A stretch of 62,390 bases of DNA, from assembly GCA_016789905.1 (NCBI GenBank), contig JAEUQC010000042.1, forward strand, positions 1-62,390, written 5' to 3'. The number at the start of each line of letters is the position of its first letter. Positions within the stretch are counted from its first letter, which is position 1. A program made the translations under genes and the position numbers. This document shows, piece by piece, positions 1 to 10,102 of this stretch. The notes beneath the pieces were generated by a model. It made no database searches. It saw only the letters and a list, made by a program, of their open reading frames with translations, and was not told the origin of the DNA. The DNA comes from Bryobacterales bacterium (GTDB lineage Bacteria > Acidobacteriota > Terriglobia > Bryobacterales > Bryobacteraceae).

Positions 1-67
1 TACCTGGATATGTTTTGGTATAGTAAGGCTATCCGTGCGTCCCGCGTTCGCACGTCCAGGAGGAATT

Positions 68-1843
68 ATGCAGCGAATTCTTGTGCGCGCGCTTGGGCTG
101 TTGGCCCTGGCGTTTGTTCCCGCCGCCTACGGGCAGATGGCCTGTACGGCGAGCGCCCCCACTCCCACTAATCTGCGTGCAACAGGTACAACCGAGGTGG
201 CGGGAGACCTGATTGTGCTTTGCCGAGGCGGCGCGCCTGTCACCGCCGGAGCCTTTCCCACCGTGAATATCACGCTGTTTTTTAATACGGCCGTCACGAG
301 CAAAGTGATGGTGCCGGCGGTGGCCACCATCCCGCCTACTCCGGCGTTGACCGAAGCCGTACTGATCCTCGACAACACGTTGGGCCCCGATCAACGGCCC
401 TGCTTTACGGCAGTGTGCAACAACACCGACAACGTGTTTCAAGGGCGCCTGGATTCTTTCAATTCCCTGTCATTCACCAACGTTCCCCTGAACCCGTCTG
501 GACCGAGCGCGGACCGCGTGCTGAGGTTCAAGAACATCCGGTTGAACGCCAATAACCTTTCGGTAGGTTCGGCGGCGTTTGTTTTTATTTCCATGACCGG
601 CGCGCAGGTGGCCTCTATTGTGAACCAGCAGCAGACGCTCGGATTTGTGCGGCAGGCCATTGGGTACGAAGTCCGCGGGCCCGGCGACACGGCTCTTGCC
701 ACCCCCATCGCGCTGACAGCTTGCACCGGATACAACATTGACCTTGCCGGCAACAACGCTTCGGCAACCTACTCGACCCCCGGCGGCCGCACGCTGCTCA
801 TAAAGTTCAGCGAAGCATCCGGCTTTCAGAACGCTTTCCGCAAACGATCATATACGACCACCTTGGCTGAACCGCAGTCAGTCTTCTCACAGGACAGTCC
901 CGGCTTCAACTACAACACAGAAAGCGCCTATAACAACACACTCTTTCCGGCAACGAACGGATTGAACCGCATGGGCGTCGCCGATTCGGGAACTATCCTT
1001 CGCGCCGTCTTTACCGGAATTCCGGCCGGCGTAAAGGTATTCGTCAGCACCAGGGAGATCGCCTTGGGCTCCACCCTCGACGCCAACCAACAGCCCACCA
1101 CGAAGGCTCGACTAACGTCCACCCCAGGCGCGCCGTTCACGGCAATCGCGGCCGACAACGCCATTGAGGGCGGCCTGAAACTGGTTCCACCGTCCGGCGA
1201 AGTCTCCTGGGAAGTTCTGGAAACCGATGTGAACAGCACGGAAAACGTGACGTTCGCGGTCGTGCTGGCCTACGGCAACTCACCTCAGCCGGCGGCGACC
1301 ACCATCAGCACCAGCGGCGGATTCGGTCCGCAGTCCGGAATTGGTGTGGCCACGCAAATCGACCCAGCTCCCCGCTTCCAGGGCTTGATTGGCCCCACGC
1401 CAATCGTCGGCCTGAATGCCTGCCGGACAACGCTCCTGTTCCAGTTCCTCACCAATCAGGCCGGCTTCGACACGGGTGTGTCCGTCAGCAACACCTCCCG
1501 CGATACACTCTCGACGGCTACGCAGACGGGCCGCTGCACCGCCACATTTTTCCCCACGCCTTTCAACGCCACTACACAGGCGCAGTTCCCTGTGCTGAAT
1601 TCGCCCACTCTGGCCGGTGGCGAACAATGGACGTTCACCGTGTCTGGCTCCCGTCCCGGTTTCCAGGGCTACATGATGGTTGGCTGCGACTTCCAGTTCG
1701 CGCACGGCTACGCGTTCATTAGCGATTTCGGCAGCAAGAATCTGGCCCAGGGCTACCAGGCGCTGGTGATCCCGGATCGCGCCCGATTGGCCGATCCGGT
1801 CACAACGGCACCGGCCGGCAGTGGCGAACAATTGATCCACTAG
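68..1843 (+). CDS. Secreted protein of unknown function, acidobacterial type
   Basis: 591 residues. The start at 68 is chosen because AGGAGG lies at 59-64, directly upstream, and a signal peptide follows at once (MQRILVRALGLLALAFVPAAYG, cut near residue 22). An in-frame ATG at 35 would add eleven residues ahead of the signal and has no ribosome site. The mature chain is rich in Thr, Ser, Asn and Pro with scattered Cys, as in extracellular beta-rich proteins. The last 150 residues contain blocks such as LLFQFLTNQAGFDTGVSVSN and GFQGYMMVGCDFQFAHGYAF. I associate this C-terminal pattern with a group of large exported Solibacter-type proteins, but I cannot assign a function. It is followed by a strong intrinsic terminator, so it is probably transcribed alone. 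Location outside the inner membrane is inferred from the signal peptide. Confidence 0.7.
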   Translation: MQRILVRALGLLALAFVPAAYGQMACTASAPTPTNLRATGTTEVAGDLIVLCRGGAPVTAGAFPTVNITLFFNTAVTSKVMVPAVATIPPTPALTEAVLILDNTLGPDQRPCFTAVCNNTDNVFQGRLDSFNSLSFTNVPLNPSGPSADRVLRFKNIRLNANNLSVGSAAFVFISMTGAQVASIVNQQQTLGFVRQAIGYEVRGPGDTALATPIALTACTGYNIDLAGNNASATYSTPGGRTLLIKFSEASGFQNAFRKRSYTTTLAEPQSVFSQDSPGFNYNTESAYNNTLFPATNGLNRMGVADSGTILRAVFTGIPAGVKVFVSTREIALGSTLDANQQPTTKARLTSTPGAPFTAIAADNAIEGGLKLVPPSGEVSWEVLETDVNSTENVTFAVVLAYGNSPQPAATTISTSGGFGPQSGIGVATQIDPAPRFQGLIGPTPIVGLNACRTTLLFQFLTNQAGFDTGVSVSNTSRDTLSTATQTGRCTATFFPTPFNATTQAQFPVLNSPTLAGGEQWTFTVSGSRPGFQGYMMVGCDFQFAHGYAFISDFGSKNLAQGYQALVIPDRARLADPVTTAPAGSGEQLIH

Positions 1844-1869
1844 AAACAGTCTGGACAGGCTCCGGCATC

Positions 1870-1920
1870 GAACCGGGCATATGGGACAAAAAAGGCCTCA
1901 TATGCCCGGTTCTTTTTGTT
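1870..1920 (+). terminator. Rho-independent terminator after the secreted protein
   Basis: A perfect 14-bp stem pairs GAACCGGGCATATG (1870-1883) with CATATGCCCGGTTC (1899-1912) around a 15-nt loop. It is followed by TTTTTGTTT. It lies 26 bases after the stop codon of the gene at 68-1843. Confidence 0.9.
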
Positions 1921-2019
1921 TCCAGGGATGTTAACTCTATTTCCGAGGTGCGGGACCGTCCTGTCCGGGGGCTGGAAGTAGTGTTAGAGTAGGAGCACTA
2001 TTCTCGGGGACGGAGAACA

Positions 2020-5000
2020 ATGCGACTCAATTTGACGCTATTTTTCGTAGGTTGCGTGACTCTGGCTATGGGCCAGGAACTGGCCACTCGGGCACGCCAG
2101 ATGGAAGAGAAGGGCCAGGCCTCGGCCGCTAGGAGCATGCTGCTGGCCGCCGTTAGGGAGGCACCGAACGACGCTGTCGCCATGAGCATCGCCGCGGAGT
2201 TCCTCGAGCGTCACGGTGATCCGTCCGCTCGGGGGGTTTACGAAAAGTTAGTCACGCTATTGGAAAAGGGCGGGTCCCCCGAACTGCCACGCCACGCCAA
2301 ACGGTTGGTGGCGCTGGACCTTCTGGCCGGAGATTTGGTTGCGGCGCGGAAGCACGCCCGTTTGGCTGGAGGCATCGCTGTTCCCTCCCCGAAAAGCGAT
2401 CTGGGCGCGGAGTACACCACCATAAACATCCCCGGCCCATTGCGGAGTTTTTCTAGAATGGCGGCGCTGAGCCCCGATTTGCCCAAGGAAGAGATCCTGC
2501 CGGCGTTGGCGCGCAATATCGTCACCAACGGGTACCAGGCGGCCAACAGCAATGAGGGCTTGGAACCGACCGAGTATTTGAAACTGGTGGTGCGCTATCT
2601 CTCGCAGGCACGGGAACTGAGCAAATTGGCCGGAGAAGCTAAGAAGATTCGTGTCGAGCAATGTGAATCGCCGGTAACAGGAGATCTGCTGCGCGCGCTC
2701 GGCTATCGAATGCGTGGCGGTTGCGGCGCCGAAGTGGTGCTCGAAACAGTCAACGCCTCCCGTGCGTTTTTGACCATCGACTCCGGGTTCCCCCTTGCGG
2801 AACTGGAACAGGCTCTGCGCGCGAATCGTCCATTTGAATATGAATTCCAGCCGACCGCGGTCCCCGTCCTTTATGGACCGGACTATTGGCTGGGGACAAA
2901 GGAAAAGCAGCAGGGCGAATTCATTGACCAGTATTTGAGCGATCCGCAACTGTGCCGTCTCTATCTTGGGATGTCGAAACTGGACCGCGAAGTGGCAACG
3001 AAATTGAAGGCTTCGGTCCAGGTCATGCGGCTGAAGGCCTTTTCCCACGTGTTGGATTTCTTTGGTGGCATGTATACCATTCGCGACGGCAGGGCCGTAG
3101 TGCCGGGCGGCGCAAAAGCGGAGCCGATCTGGGCGGAATTGGCGGGCGCCTCGCCGGCGGACCCGGCCGCTTTCTTTGACAAGCTGAACTCGAAAGACGA
3201 TGGCTGGCTGGCGAGTTATTACGATTCGCTGATGCGCGTCAGCGGTCCGGCGCAGGAGTACCTCACTCAGTCCGGCCGCCTGAAGCGTTTCTACGGCGCC
3301 GTCACCGGAAAAGTCACCAGCCCCGGCCCCGCGCGGCCGGTTTTCCGTGCCAATACCGACCTGCTGCTGCTCACCACGCGCCTCCGCTTCGACGACAACG
3401 GCAAGCCGCATATTCCGGGAACAGTCGAGATTTGGAAGCAGCTATTCATCAAGCATCCGCACGGCAAATACGACGGCAAACTCACCAGGGCCGCCAGCGG
3501 TTGGAAGGATCCTGACGATTTGCTGGAAGCGCTCTTCGCGCTGTGCCGAAAAGCGGTGGAGAACGAGCCGTTGAAGATCTTCATGGCGCTAAGCGACATG
3601 AACCGGAAACGTCCTCAACCGATGGCGGCGGCAACAGTGGACCGCCTGGCAAGAGAGTATAGAGCCAACGGCGCCCAATATTCCCTGTTGAATGAGACGG
3701 GCGCCCTCAGCGATGCGACCCTGCTCACCTATCTGGATACCATCACCGCCGTAGGCGCCATTCGCGACCAGGGTGCCCGCTCTAACGTAGCAGGTACCAT
3801 GCAGGGGCTGCTTTCCATTTGGCAGATTCTCGTGCGCCAAGGTGCGATTCCGGAAAAGGACGCCGACGCTGTCATGACCGGCATTCTTGGTTCGTTCGCC
3901 AAAGCCCGCAACGACCGCGATACATTCGACGCTGGTTGGGCGGGCGTACAGGCGCTCCTGAAAGCCACCGGCGCTCCGGATGGCGCCAACCCGCAGGACC
4001 GGCTAATCGATATGTTGGCCGGCGCCGCGAACGCCGAAGATCAGGATAGCCAGACCCTTTTGGTGCAGGACATGATTCGTGTCGTCGAGGCCCAGCGGCT
4101 CGTCTCACTGAAAGCCCTTGGAGACTTGGCGGCCCATCTGGACGCGCTAGGCAAGGGAGCGAAACTGGACCCTTCCATCATCTCGCGCGTCTCCGGCCGT
4201 CTCTCGGAAATCCAACTGCCGCGCGCCGGTCTAAGCGGTGTGGAAAAGAACGCGCTGATTTTCGGCTATTGGAGTGAGCGGCACATTGAGAATCAGCGGA
4301 AACTGAATCTTCGCGCCCAGGTGGAAAAGGCGGCCGGAGACGCCACGAAGCTCGCCGAACTGCGCGGGCTGCTGGCGCCGCTGCTGCGCGACACGCTGGT
4401 CGGACTGAATTATGCCCACTACGCTCCTCCTGGGGCGCAGATCCTGTATACCAATCCCGTTTTCGTGCGGAGCCACGATTTCCTCGGATTGCAGGGCGCC
4501 GCCCAGACCTGGAGGCAGACGGAAGTGGTGGGTTCCGGATGGCCTGCCAGTTCAGGTGGACGGCTGGTAGGTTCGCTCAGCGGTCTGCCCTATGCGTTGG
4601 CAGAAGCGGAACAGAACTTCCTCATTCCAAGCCGGGAACAGGCCCTCATCTGGGGCGATCTGGTGCCGCAAATCGTCCAGAGTTCAAAGATTCAGCGGTT
4701 CTGGAAGGTGACGCCGGCCCAGATGCAGTGGGTGGCGCTGCACCTGCGATTCAGCGAGATAACGCTTGCCGAAGCGGCGCTCGACCCGGCGCTGCGAATA
4801 CGAGTGACGCAGGTGTTGGGTGAGTTCGCGCCGCCGGCGCGCGCCCACCAGGTTGGCGAGTGGCTCGCCGAGGGGCAAGTGAAGAAGGCGCTCGAAAACG
4901 TCACTCCTTCAGAGCTTTTCTTGATGGCGAAGGTTATGCACGGCGCGCGCGCCGAAGAAGGCGAAGCCATGGCTCGCGAGATTCGGCAGATGGCGAAACA

Positions 5001-5370
5001 GACTCCGGCGGAGGCAAATTATTCCGCCGTCTCGCGAGCCTTTGGCACATCCAAGCCAACGTTGACCAACAGCTACAGCCCGGAGCTTCTCAACATCCGG
5101 ACCTTCCCCACTTTAATGGGCTATTCCAGCCGCATCATGGCGGAAAGCTGGGAGTCCAGCCTGCTCTACTTCGCTTCCGTCGCCGATTCGGCCTACATGG
5201 CGCCGTCGCAATTAAACGTCGCTGTGCCGGAATGGACTAAGAGCACCGTGGAGAAGATCTTCGCGACGCATCTAGAGGATTGGCCGGCGCTTCTGCGGTC
5301 CATGCGCTCCGTCGGCGAAGAGGTGCGGGCAAAAGCGGCAAAAACAACCATAGCCGCTGGCGGCGAATAG
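2020..5370 (+). CDS. Large exported protein of unknown function with helical N-terminal region
   Basis: 1116 residues, starting at 2020 with GGAG at 2012-2015. The N-terminus is a signal peptide (MRLNLTLFFVGCVTLAMGQ). Residues about 20-100 read like TPR-type helical hairpins (QASAARSMLLAAVREAPNDA, then AAEFLERHGDPSARGVYEKL). The rest is mostly predicted helix with no motif I can tie to an enzyme family. The previous gene ends in a terminator 150 bases upstream, so this gene has its own promoter region. The VWFA gene begins 63 bases downstream and may be co-transcribed. Solibacter-type genomes hold many such large exported proteins. A scaffold or envelope role is possible but is only inference. 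Confidence 0.65.
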   Translation: MRLNLTLFFVGCVTLAMGQELATRARQMEEKGQASAARSMLLAAVREAPNDAVAMSIAAEFLERHGDPSARGVYEKLVTLLEKGGSPELPRHAKRLVALDLLAGDLVAARKHARLAGGIAVPSPKSDLGAEYTTINIPGPLRSFSRMAALSPDLPKEEILPALARNIVTNGYQAANSNEGLEPTEYLKLVVRYLSQARELSKLAGEAKKIRVEQCESPVTGDLLRALGYRMRGGCGAEVVLETVNASRAFLTIDSGFPLAELEQALRANRPFEYEFQPTAVPVLYGPDYWLGTKEKQQGEFIDQYLSDPQLCRLYLGMSKLDREVATKLKASVQVMRLKAFSHVLDFFGGMYTIRDGRAVVPGGAKAEPIWAELAGASPADPAAFFDKLNSKDDGWLASYYDSLMRVSGPAQEYLTQSGRLKRFYGAVTGKVTSPGPARPVFRANTDLLLLTTRLRFDDNGKPHIPGTVEIWKQLFIKHPHGKYDGKLTRAASGWKDPDDLLEALFALCRKAVENEPLKIFMALSDMNRKRPQPMAAATVDRLAREYRANGAQYSLLNETGALSDATLLTYLDTITAVGAIRDQGARSNVAGTMQGLLSIWQILVRQGAIPEKDADAVMTGILGSFAKARNDRDTFDAGWAGVQALLKATGAPDGANPQDRLIDMLAGAANAEDQDSQTLLVQDMIRVVEAQRLVSLKALGDLAAHLDALGKGAKLDPSIISRVSGRLSEIQLPRAGLSGVEKNALIFGYWSERHIENQRKLNLRAQVEKAAGDATKLAELRGLLAPLLRDTLVGLNYAHYAPPGAQILYTNPVFVRSHDFLGLQGAAQTWRQTEVVGSGWPASSGGRLVGSLSGLPYALAEAEQNFLIPSREQALIWGDLVPQIVQSSKIQRFWKVTPAQMQWVALHLRFSEITLAEAALDPALRIRVTQVLGEFAPPARAHQVGEWLAEGQVKKALENVTPSELFLMAKVMHGARAEEGEAMAREIRQMAKQTPAEANYSAVSRAFGTSKPTLTNSYSPELLNIRTFPTLMGYSSRIMAESWESSLLYFASVADSAYMAPSQLNVAVPEWTKSTVEKIFATHLEDWPALLRSMRSVGEEVRAKAAKTTIAAGGE

Positions 5371-5433
5371 CGTCTGCAAAAAGCCGCTTGTTTGGGTACA
5401 CTTTTCTTCATCACGATGGCTAGGGAGATACGA

Positions 5434-6438
5434 GTGACATCGAGACGCAAAATGATTGGCGCCAGCGCCACGGCGATGCTGACCGGACGGAGCGCGTTGG
5501 CGCAGGAAAACAGCCGGCCCACCTTTCGGGTCAAAGTCGACATGGTGGTGCTTGGCTTTACCGTGACCGATAGCAAAGGCCGCTACGTCAATGGATTGAA
5601 GCCCAGCGATTTCAAAATCACGGAAGACGGTATCGTTCAGAAACTAAATACCTTCGCCGAGGGAAACAAACCCGTAATGCAGATTCTCGATGACGGTTCG
5701 ATGAAGCCCTTGGCGGCACAACCCGTCAGCGAGGAGGCCAAGGCCGGCCCCGATGTCCGTTCGGACGCCTTTGTGGGAACCAACGTCTTTGTGCTTTTCG
5801 ACACCAGCAATTACATGTACCGTGGATTCGTGTACGCCTCCGATGCGATCGCCGATTTCGTCCGTGGACTCGACCGCGCTGATTCGGTGGCCGTTTATAC
5901 CTTCAGCCGCAACTTGACCCGCGCGGCGGACTTGACGAAGGATCGGAACGAAGCCATCCTGGGACTCCGCAAGGCCGTGGCGGGCGACGACGCCGCGCTC
6001 TACAACACCCTGCTGCTCACCCTCCGGGATGCGGCCAAGGTGCCAGGGCGCAAAGTCGTCATCGTTTTTTCCAACGGTCCGGACAACGCGAGCATGGTGG
6101 CGCCCGACGATGTTCGCGCTGTGGCCGAAGACGAGGGAATACCCATTTACGTAATCTCCACCGCTGAGGCCAGCCGCGACGCGATATCGAGCGGCGTCTT
6201 CAAACGTTTGGCCACCCGCACCGGCGGCAAGGCTTACTTCGCCAAAACCTGGCAGAAGCAGGTGGAAGCCTTCGAATCCATTCGCGAGGATCTGGGCAAC
6301 TCGTATACGGTGACCTACTATCCGCAGCAAAACCCGAATGAGGGATTCCGGAAAATTGCAGTTGAAATCGCTAACGACGCCGGCAAGAAGTACAGGGTGC
6401 GTGCGCGTCCCGGATACCGGCCCAGCCGAGGGTTCTAG
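5434..6438 (+). CDS. Acidobacterial VWFA-related domain protein, Tat-type signal
   Basis: 334 residues from the GTG at 5434, which has AGGGAGA at 5422-5428. A longer reading from 5392 has no ribosome site. The start gives VTSRRKMIGASATAML, which looks like a Tat signal with twin arginine. Then comes the block seen in the acidobacterial VWFA family (VKVDMVVLGFTVTDSKGRYV, then LKPSDFKITEDG). The von Willebrand A fold follows (FVLFDTSNYMYRG, RADSVAVYTFSRN, KVVIVFSNGPDN, IPIYVISTAE). The metal site is incomplete: DxSxS reads DTSNY and the usual TDG strand reads SNGPDN. Proteins of this kind are exported and thought to bind other proteins or surfaces. The stop codon shares a CTAG palindrome with the convergent kinase gene. 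Confidence 0.85.
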   Translation: MTSRRKMIGASATAMLTGRSALAQENSRPTFRVKVDMVVLGFTVTDSKGRYVNGLKPSDFKITEDGIVQKLNTFAEGNKPVMQILDDGSMKPLAAQPVSEEAKAGPDVRSDAFVGTNVFVLFDTSNYMYRGFVYASDAIADFVRGLDRADSVAVYTFSRNLTRAADLTKDRNEAILGLRKAVAGDDAALYNTLLLTLRDAAKVPGRKVVIVFSNGPDNASMVAPDDVRAVAEDEGIPIYVISTAEASRDAISSGVFKRLATRTGGKAYFAKTWQKQVEAFESIREDLGNSYTVTYYPQQNPNEGFRKIAVEIANDAGKKYRVRARPGYRPSRGF

Positions 6439-9400
6439 GCGGTTGGCTGGCTGGCCGTCATTTCCTTAATCGTGCGGATCAGTTCGCCGAATTCAAGCGG
6501 TTTAGTAAGGTAACCGTCGGCCCCGGCGTCCAGGCAGCGTTCTTTGTCGCCTTTCATGGCATTCGCCGTTAGCATCACGATTGGCGTCCGCCGTCCTTCT
6601 TCCAACTCGCGAATGAAGCGCGTGGCGGAGAGTCCGTCAAGCTCGGGCATCTGCACATCCATCAGCACCAGATCAAATTCGCCGTCACGAAACGCGCTGA
6701 CCCCTTGGGCGCCATTCGACGCCACTGTTACGCTATGTCCCTGCTTTTCCAATAGCCGCTGGGCCAACCGTTGGCTAATCGCATTGTCCTCCACCAGCAG
6801 GACTTTTAGCGACCGGCCCGCTTCGACTTCCACCACCGGCGTATCCCGCTGCCCGCCTGCGGCGCACGAAAACGCCAGTTCGAAGTGAATAGTGGTGCCT
6901 TCCCCTGGAATGCTTTCCGCCCACATGCGCCCGCCCATTAACTGGGCCAGACGGACGCAGATCGATAGGCCCAATCCTGTCCCGCCGTACTTCCTGGTTG
7001 TGGATCCGTCCGCCTGCCGGAATTGCTCGAAGATAACTTCCAGTTGCCCGGCAGATATCCCGATACCCGTATCACTGAGAGAAAAGTGAATCACCGGCCG
7101 TTCGTCCGTATGATCTTCACCTAGGGAGAGGCAGAGGCCAATCGATCCTCTTTCGGTGAATTTCAACGCGTTCCCAATGACGTTGTTCAGTATCTGCCGA
7201 AGCCGCAGCGGATCGCCGCGCAAATCGTCGGGAAGCGTCGGCTCAATTGAGATGTTGAACGTAAGATTCTTCGCTCGAATCGCGGGAAGGAATGGGCGGG
7301 CCGTGTCCTGAATGGTGCGCCGCAGGGAAAACGGGACGCACTCAACATCCAGCCGCCCAGCCTCAATCTTGGAAAAGTCAAGGATATCGTTCAGAATCTG
7401 CAAGAGACTCTGTGCCGAAGTTCGAGCCGTTTCGATGTAATCCCGTTGTTCGGAAGACAACTCGGTCGCCAGCGCGAGCGATGTCATGCCAATCACGCCG
7501 TTCATCGGGGTGCGTATTTCGTGGCTCATGTTCGCCAGGAATTCTCCCTTTAGCCGGTTGGCATTGTGCGCCGCTTGCAGCAGGGATTCGATTTCGGACT
7601 TCTGGTGTTCGATCCGCGTGGACTGTTCCCGGAGTTCCCGGGTGCGGTCGTCAACGGCGGTCTCAAGCGCCGTCCGCTGCGCTTCCAGCGATGAAAGCCG
7701 GCGCCTCCAGGCAAGCCAGGCCAGCAGCGCCGCTGACCCTAGCAGTGCGCCCCGGAACCAGCGCGATTCCGGCCAGTATGGCTCTACATAAAAGGCAAGC
7801 GATGCCGTTTCGCCGCCAAAGGGCCTGCCGCCGCGAGAAGCCTGCACTTCAAAACGTTGATGGCCCGGTTGCAACGCCAGGTCAACGACAGGGTGTTCTG
7901 TGCTCACCCACCCCGCATCCGGGTTCTCTCCCGTGTCTTTCGCAAGGAAACGGTAGCGGTAGGCCATTTTGTCCAGCAGTCTAAGATTAGAAAACTCGAT
8001 ATGGAGGTTGCGGGAACCAAGCGATAGATCCGGCCATTTCGACATTGGAATTTCGACACCCCCGCTCGACACGGAAGTAATAACGGCCTGTGGCGCCGCA
8101 ACGGCGCCGGAGTCAGGGGTCCACTCCGAAAAGCCGCTCGATGTTCCAATGTATATCCTTCCATTCGGATGCGCGAAAAACCCGCCGAGCATCACATCGT
8201 GCCAGATCATCCCATCGGAAGGATCGAGGTGCTGCCACTGTCCAGACGCGAAAACCGAGGCGCCCACGTCGGTGCCCACCCACATTTCCCCGCGGCTATC
8301 GACATCCACAAAACTAATGTTGTCGCTTAACAATCCCGTTCCGCGTCCGAAGTGGACGGCGCTCCGAACCGAGCCGTCACCGTTCAATTCCAGGCGGGAG
8401 ATCCCATTCACACCCGTGTACCCAATCCATATCTCGCCCGCGACGCGTTCCGTCAGGAACACGATACCGTCTCGTTTCAGTCCATCGGCCGTCGAGTATT
8501 GGCGCCATTGCCCGTTCCGTTGCCGGGCAAGGCCGAAAGAGGAGGCCACCCAGAAGCTCCCATCCCGGCCGCGCATTACTTTGTACACGCCGCGAGGCTC
8601 CCGCGTCAACGGCGTTTCATGCAATTGGAATCGCGGGTGGCGCTCTCGCCAATCCCCCCGGTAAAGGCCGGCGCGCGTGCAAAGCCACAACTCCCCATCC
8701 CGTTCCACCGTGATCGACACAATTCGTGTCGATCCCAGCCCGTCGCCGCTTCCGAAGCGGGTAAGCACACCATCGGCGCCGACGCGCGTCAATCCGCCCT
8801 CGTTGCTGCCCGCCCAAATCGCGCCGTCCGGGGTCGCAACTAGCGCTCGCACATCATCGGCGGCCATCCCATCGCGGGCAGTGAGAACATGAAACCGTCC
8901 GTCCTCGTCCATCCGATTCAACCCGCTTTTCGTCCCGATCCAAAATCTGCCAACCCCGTCCCGCGCGAAAGACATCACCCCGTTGTTGCTCAGCCCGTCG
9001 GCCATCTCCCATCCTCGCCAGCCGGGATATCCATTCCATCGCGCCAACCCATGGGCCTCCAAACCGATCCACGGAGTTCCATGGCGGTCCCACATAACGG
9101 CACTGACGGGGTCCGCCCGCAAACCCTGTGCAGAGGAGTACCGCACCCACCGGGCTTGCCCTCCCGCTTCATTCCGGTGCCATAGCCCATCAAACGTTGG
9201 CACCCAGATTCTTCCCTTCGCATCCACCGAGATTCCAGCAAGGCGGCCTACGGATGGAAATTCGAGATCTGACTTCTGGAACCTCCCAGCACCTGGTTCC
9301 AATAAGAAGAGTCCATTGCGAGAGCGAATCCACAGCCGTTTGCCGCCATCAAGCACCGGAGCGCTATACTCCCCCTCCGGAAGCCATCTTCGCTCTGCGT

Positions 9401-10001
9401 TGTTGTCCCAGCTCATATTGCCGTTCGGCTTGATCCTGCCACGGTAAACCGATTTCAGCGAGGTAACCCACACGTCGCCGCTGGGCAGTGCGAGCACGGA
9501 TCGCAATCCCCATTTTTCGGTTCCTGGAAAAATTCGAAACGATCCGTTTTCCAGGCGGGCGAGCCCTGCTGGAGACGCCACCAGTAGGCGCCCATCTGGC
9601 GACAGCGCCATGCACCCGGCGCCGATGCAAGGCACAGATTCGCCACTGCCGGAAATCAGCAGTTCCTGAAAACCGCCACCCCAATTTGCGCTAACTCCAC
9701 CGCTGGTGCCCGCATACACCGTTCCATCCGGCGCGCCCAGAACACCATGGGTCGAGTCGTCTGCCAGGCCTTTGTCGACCCCAAAACGAACGAACCGGTG
9801 TCCGTCGAACCGGTAGACCCCGTTGCCCGTCGCCACCCAGAGTAATCCAGCGCGGTCCTGCGCAAGGTCCCGAACGCTTAGGTTCGTCAACCCGCTGGAT
9901 AGTCCGTAATGTTCAAAACTATACCGCTGCCCAGACAGGGGAAACACCACCAGCGGCGTGAGAGCCACCAGAAGCGCAGCGAGGCTACGCAGGAACTGCA
10001 T
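6435..10001 (-). CDS. Hybrid histidine kinase with two-component-regulator propeller sensor
   Basis: 1188 residues. The start at 10001 is chosen because a signal sequence begins there (MQFLRSLAALLVALTPLVV); the open frame runs 110 codons further upstream into the neighbouring gene but is low-quality Arg-rich sequence. Order: signal peptide; about twelve Reg_prop propeller blades (repeats such as DRAGLLWVATGNGVYRFDG and RDGVGRFWIGTKSGLNRMDE) over roughly residues 25-640; a Y_Y_Y domain; a membrane helix (GALLGSAALLAWLAW); a coiled coil; HisKA with the phospho-histidine in HEIRTPMNG (H827); HATPase_c with DTGIG and GGTGLGLSI; and a C-terminal receiver with phospho-Asp about D1115 (LVLMDVQMPE) and the conserved YLTKP lysine. 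It senses an extracytoplasmic cue, commonly a polysaccharide product in this architecture. No output regulator gene is adjacent. Its stop overlaps the convergent VWFA gene by four bases. Confidence 0.93.
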   Translation of the reverse strand: MQFLRSLAALLVALTPLVVFPLSGQRYSFEHYGLSSGLTNLSVRDLAQDRAGLLWVATGNGVYRFDGHRFVRFGVDKGLADDSTHGVLGAPDGTVYAGTSGGVSANWGGGFQELLISGSGESVPCIGAGCMALSPDGRLLVASPAGLARLENGSFRIFPGTEKWGLRSVLALPSGDVWVTSLKSVYRGRIKPNGNMSWDNNAERRWLPEGEYSAPVLDGGKRLWIRSRNGLFLLEPGAGRFQKSDLEFPSVGRLAGISVDAKGRIWVPTFDGLWHRNEAGGQARWVRYSSAQGLRADPVSAVMWDRHGTPWIGLEAHGLARWNGYPGWRGWEMADGLSNNGVMSFARDGVGRFWIGTKSGLNRMDEDGRFHVLTARDGMAADDVRALVATPDGAIWAGSNEGGLTRVGADGVLTRFGSGDGLGSTRIVSITVERDGELWLCTRAGLYRGDWRERHPRFQLHETPLTREPRGVYKVMRGRDGSFWVASSFGLARQRNGQWRQYSTADGLKRDGIVFLTERVAGEIWIGYTGVNGISRLELNGDGSVRSAVHFGRGTGLLSDNISFVDVDSRGEMWVGTDVGASVFASGQWQHLDPSDGMIWHDVMLGGFFAHPNGRIYIGTSSGFSEWTPDSGAVAAPQAVITSVSSGGVEIPMSKWPDLSLGSRNLHIEFSNLRLLDKMAYRYRFLAKDTGENPDAGWVSTEHPVVDLALQPGHQRFEVQASRGGRPFGGETASLAFYVEPYWPESRWFRGALLGSAALLAWLAWRRRLSSLEAQRTALETAVDDRTRELREQSTRIEHQKSEIESLLQAAHNANRLKGEFLANMSHEIRTPMNGVIGMTSLALATELSSEQRDYIETARTSAQSLLQILNDILDFSKIEAGRLDVECVPFSLRRTIQDTARPFLPAIRAKNLTFNISIEPTLPDDLRGDPLRLRQILNNVIGNALKFTERGSIGLCLSLGEDHTDERPVIHFSLSDTGIGISAGQLEVIFEQFRQADGSTTRKYGGTGLGLSICVRLAQLMGGRMWAESIPGEGTTIHFELAFSCAAGGQRDTPVVEVEAGRSLKVLLVEDNAISQRLAQRLLEKQGHSVTVASNGAQGVSAFRDGEFDLVLMDVQMPELDGLSATRFIRELEEGRRTPIVMLTANAMKGDKERCLDAGADGYLTKPLEFGELIRTIKEMTASQPTA

Positions 10002-10102
10002 GTATCGACGGCAGAAACTCCTACTGGGCTTATCGGCACAGTGCGCGGGAATCTGAGACGCCGGCCCCCAGATGTCGCTGACCCACTTCCGATTCTGACA
10101 TG

